Translations under genes and position numbers: made by a program
Source: Bifidobacterium breve
GTDB taxonomy: Bacteria; Actinomycetota; Thermoleophilia; Solirubrobacterales; Solirubrobacteraceae
Direction: 5' to 3'
Assembly (NCBI GenBank): GCA_945878865.1
Contig: CAMCUD010000028.1
Location: 1-53,474 of the forward strand
Length of the DNA stretch: 53,474 nt
Shown here: positions 52,208 to 53,474 of the stretch, piece by piece
Layout: each line of letters starts with the position of its first letter
Position numbering within the stretch: the stretch's first letter is position 1
Notes under the pieces: generated by a model
Told to the model about the DNA's origin: nothing
The model's input: the letters and a program-made list of their open reading frames with translations, nothing else
The model's database searches: none

Positions 52208-53248
52208 ATGCGCGTGGGAATCCTGACCGCCGGGGGCGACTGCCCCGGCCTGAATGCCGTGATCAGAGCCGCCTCGAGGCGCCTGATGAGCAAGGGCCAC
52301 CAGCCCGTCGGCCTGCTCCGCGGCTACCGCGGCCTGGCCGAGCCGGAGCTGCGGATGGAGCTCGATGACCGCGCAGTCTCGGGGATTCTGCACCTCGGCG
52401 GGACCATCGTCTCGACCTCGTCGTTCGACCCGTTCATGGAGCCGCAGGGGGTCGAGCGCGTCCTGGCCGCCCAGCAGTCACACCCGCTGGACGCCGTCAT
52501 CGGCATCGGCGGCGAGCACACCCAGATGATCACCGCCAAGCTCCACGCCGAGCTGGGCCTGCCCGTCGTCGGGGTCCCGAAGACCATCGACAACGACGTC
52601 GTCGGCACCGATTACACCTTCGGGTTCGACACGGCCGTCCAGGTCGCCACCGACGCCATCGACCGCCTCCACACCACCGCGCAGTCGCACGATCGCGTGA
52701 TGATCGTCGAGGTCATGGGCCGCAACAGCGGCTGGATCGCGCTCTACTCGGGCCTGGCCGGCGGCGCCGACGGGATCCTCGTCCCGGAGATCGACACGAC
52801 GGTCGAAGAGCTGACCGCGACGATCGAGCGCCGCCACCAGCGGGGCAAGAACTTCTCGATCATCGTCGTCGCCGAGGGCGCAAAGCTCGTCTTCGAGGGC
52901 CAGGAGGGCGAGCAGATCCTCGCCTCGGAGGAGACCGACGAGTACGGCTACGTCCGCCTGGGCGGCATCGGCACGCTGCTGGCCAAGGAGCTGGAGAAGC
53001 GCACCGGCTTCGAGACCCGGATCACCGTGCTCGGGCATGTCCAGCGGGGCGGGACGCCGACGGCGACCGACCGCGTGCTGGCCACCCGTTACGGCATCAA
53101 GGCGGCCGACATGGTGATGGCAAGCGAGTTCGGCCGGATGGCGGCGCTGCGCGGCGACGAGCTGACGAGCATCCCGCTGACCGACGTCGACGGGGTCAAG
53201 CCGATCGACTTCGCCTTGCTCGACGAAGCGAAGGTCTTCTTCGGCTAG
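52208..53248 (+). CDS. pfkA: 6-phosphofructokinase (group III-like), atypical donor-site residues
   Basis: 346-residue kinase of fructose 6-phosphate. ILTAGGDCPGLNAVIRA forms the phosphate-donor loop. The catalytic Asp128 is in PKTIDND and the substrate loop is VEVMGRNSGWIA. GHVQRGGTPTATDR completes the active site. Two positions that separate ATP from pyrophosphate enzymes are unusual: residues 103-104 are Glu-His instead of Asp-Gly (ATP) or Asp-Asp (PPi), and Lys125 stands where pyrophosphate and group III enzymes have Lys. Donor use is therefore uncertain. The ATG at 52208 begins the conserved domain. The gene is divergent from the liv operon; its stop overlaps a convergent gene by 4 bases. 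Confidence 0.93.
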   Translation: MRVGILTAGGDCPGLNAVIRAASRRLMSKGHQPVGLLRGYRGLAEPELRMELDDRAVSGILHLGGTIVSTSSFDPFMEPQGVERVLAAQQSHPLDAVIGIGGEHTQMITAKLHAELGLPVVGVPKTIDNDVVGTDYTFGFDTAVQVATDAIDRLHTTAQSHDRVMIVEVMGRNSGWIALYSGLAGGADGILVPEIDTTVEELTATIERRHQRGKNFSIIVVAEGAKLVFEGQEGEQILASEETDEYGYVRLGGIGTLLAKELEKRTGFETRITVLGHVQRGGTPTATDRVLATRYGIKAADMVMASEFGRMAALRGDELTSIPLTDVDGVKPIDFALLDEAKVFFG

Positions 53249-53474
53249 GACGTCTCCGGGGCCGCCTGCGTCTCGCTCGGGGCCGGTTCGGGTGCAGGCG
53301 CGCTGGCCGGCTCCTCGGCGGCTGGCGCGCTCGTCGTCGCAGGTGCGTCCGCCACCGGCGTCGAGGACGCCGCGGGCGCCGGGCGTTCCGCGCGGGCCGG
53401 CCGCGGCGGCCCCGCCGGCCGGGCCGGCGCCGCAGCCGGAACCGGGCCCGACTCGGGGGCTGGCGGCGTGTCGG
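53245..53474 (-). CDS. C-terminal Pro/Ala-rich tail of an incomplete gene
   Basis: An open frame enters from the right edge on the minus strand and ends in TAG at 53245, overlapping the phosphofructokinase stop. The 75 visible residues are almost only Ala, Pro, Glu, Ser and Thr (for example DTPPAPESGPVPAAAPARPA, ending APSETQAAPETS). This composition without internal stops is typical of a disordered C-terminal tail of an actinobacterial protein. The folded part is outside the window, so no function can be given. Confidence 0.5.
   Translation of the reverse strand, partial: DTPPAPESGPVPAAAPARPAGPPRPARAERPAPAASSTPVADAPATTSAPAAEEPASAPAPEPAPSETQAAPETS

Overview
The window is very GC-rich, with G or C at almost every third codon position. 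Its gene content is typical of a free-living actinobacterium. The combination of a methyl-accepting chemotaxis protein behind a FliA-type promoter, a DNA polymerase I without proofreading residues, a group-III-like phosphofructokinase, an ACT-domain malic enzyme and many paralogous amidohydrolases suggests Thermoleophilia/Solirubrobacterales. That placement is an inference from gene style; no rRNA or other phylogenetic marker is present.

Layout. (1) 1-5.4 kb: a GMC oxidoreductase, a geranylgeranyl-reductase-like flavoprotein and a chemotaxis receptor. (2) 5.4-33.3 kb: a catabolic island built from three tightly coupled operons, most junctions being ATGA or GTGA overlaps. Operon A (minus, 14824 down to 5390) encodes a Tat/lipoprotein THI5-like binding protein, two ABC permeases and an ATPase, a cupin, HyuA, HyuB and a class III aminotransferase. 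Operon B (plus, 15149 to 25718) diverges from the same 324-bp regulatory region and encodes a CodA-like amidohydrolase, an allantoinase/dihydroorotase-like enzyme, a dimethylformamidase-like large subunit, a second class III aminotransferase, a second HyuA-HyuB pair, a HapK-like small protein and a DUF3830 protein. Operon C (minus, 33294 down to 25705) encodes a TrzA-type amidohydrolase, a duplicated cupin, a short phosphoribosyltransferase, an M20 carbamoylase, an IclR regulator, an MFS transporter and, after a gap, a dihydropyrimidinase-like enzyme. (3) 33.4-41.5 kb: housekeeping genes (half-size DMT transporter, polA, an S8 peptidase homologue, NAD-malic enzyme, a TIGR01777 epimerase). (4) 41.6-45.5 kb: paired acyl-CoA dehydrogenases, a TetR regulator, and a DUF559 nuclease-like gene bracketed by inverted copies of a palindromic repeat. 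(5) 45.5-52.1 kb: a complete branched-chain amino acid/amide ABC operon (binding protein, LivH, M, G, F), a small two-helix membrane protein and a second paralogous binding protein. (6) 52.2 kb to the end: phosphofructokinase and the C-terminal tail of an incomplete Pro/Ala-rich gene.

How the genes may work together. The island holds every enzyme type needed to import a nitrogen heterocycle, deaminate it, open a cyclic amide or ureide (by ATP-dependent HyuAB and by metal-dependent hydantoinases), remove the carbamoyl group and move the freed amino group. Pyrimidine-like, hydantoin/creatinine-like or N-alkyl amide substrates are all compatible; the sequence does not settle which. A recurrent 15-bp element of the form TTCC-N7-GAA lies in all three regulatory regions of the island and is a candidate operator for the local IclR protein.

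Most noteworthy non-coding signals: the inverted REP-like repeats around the DUF559 gene, a nine-codon leader frame coupled to the dihydropyrimidinase, repeated TAGGGT -10 boxes 8-10 nt before start codons (apparent leaderless promoters), and several perfect hairpins at operon joints.
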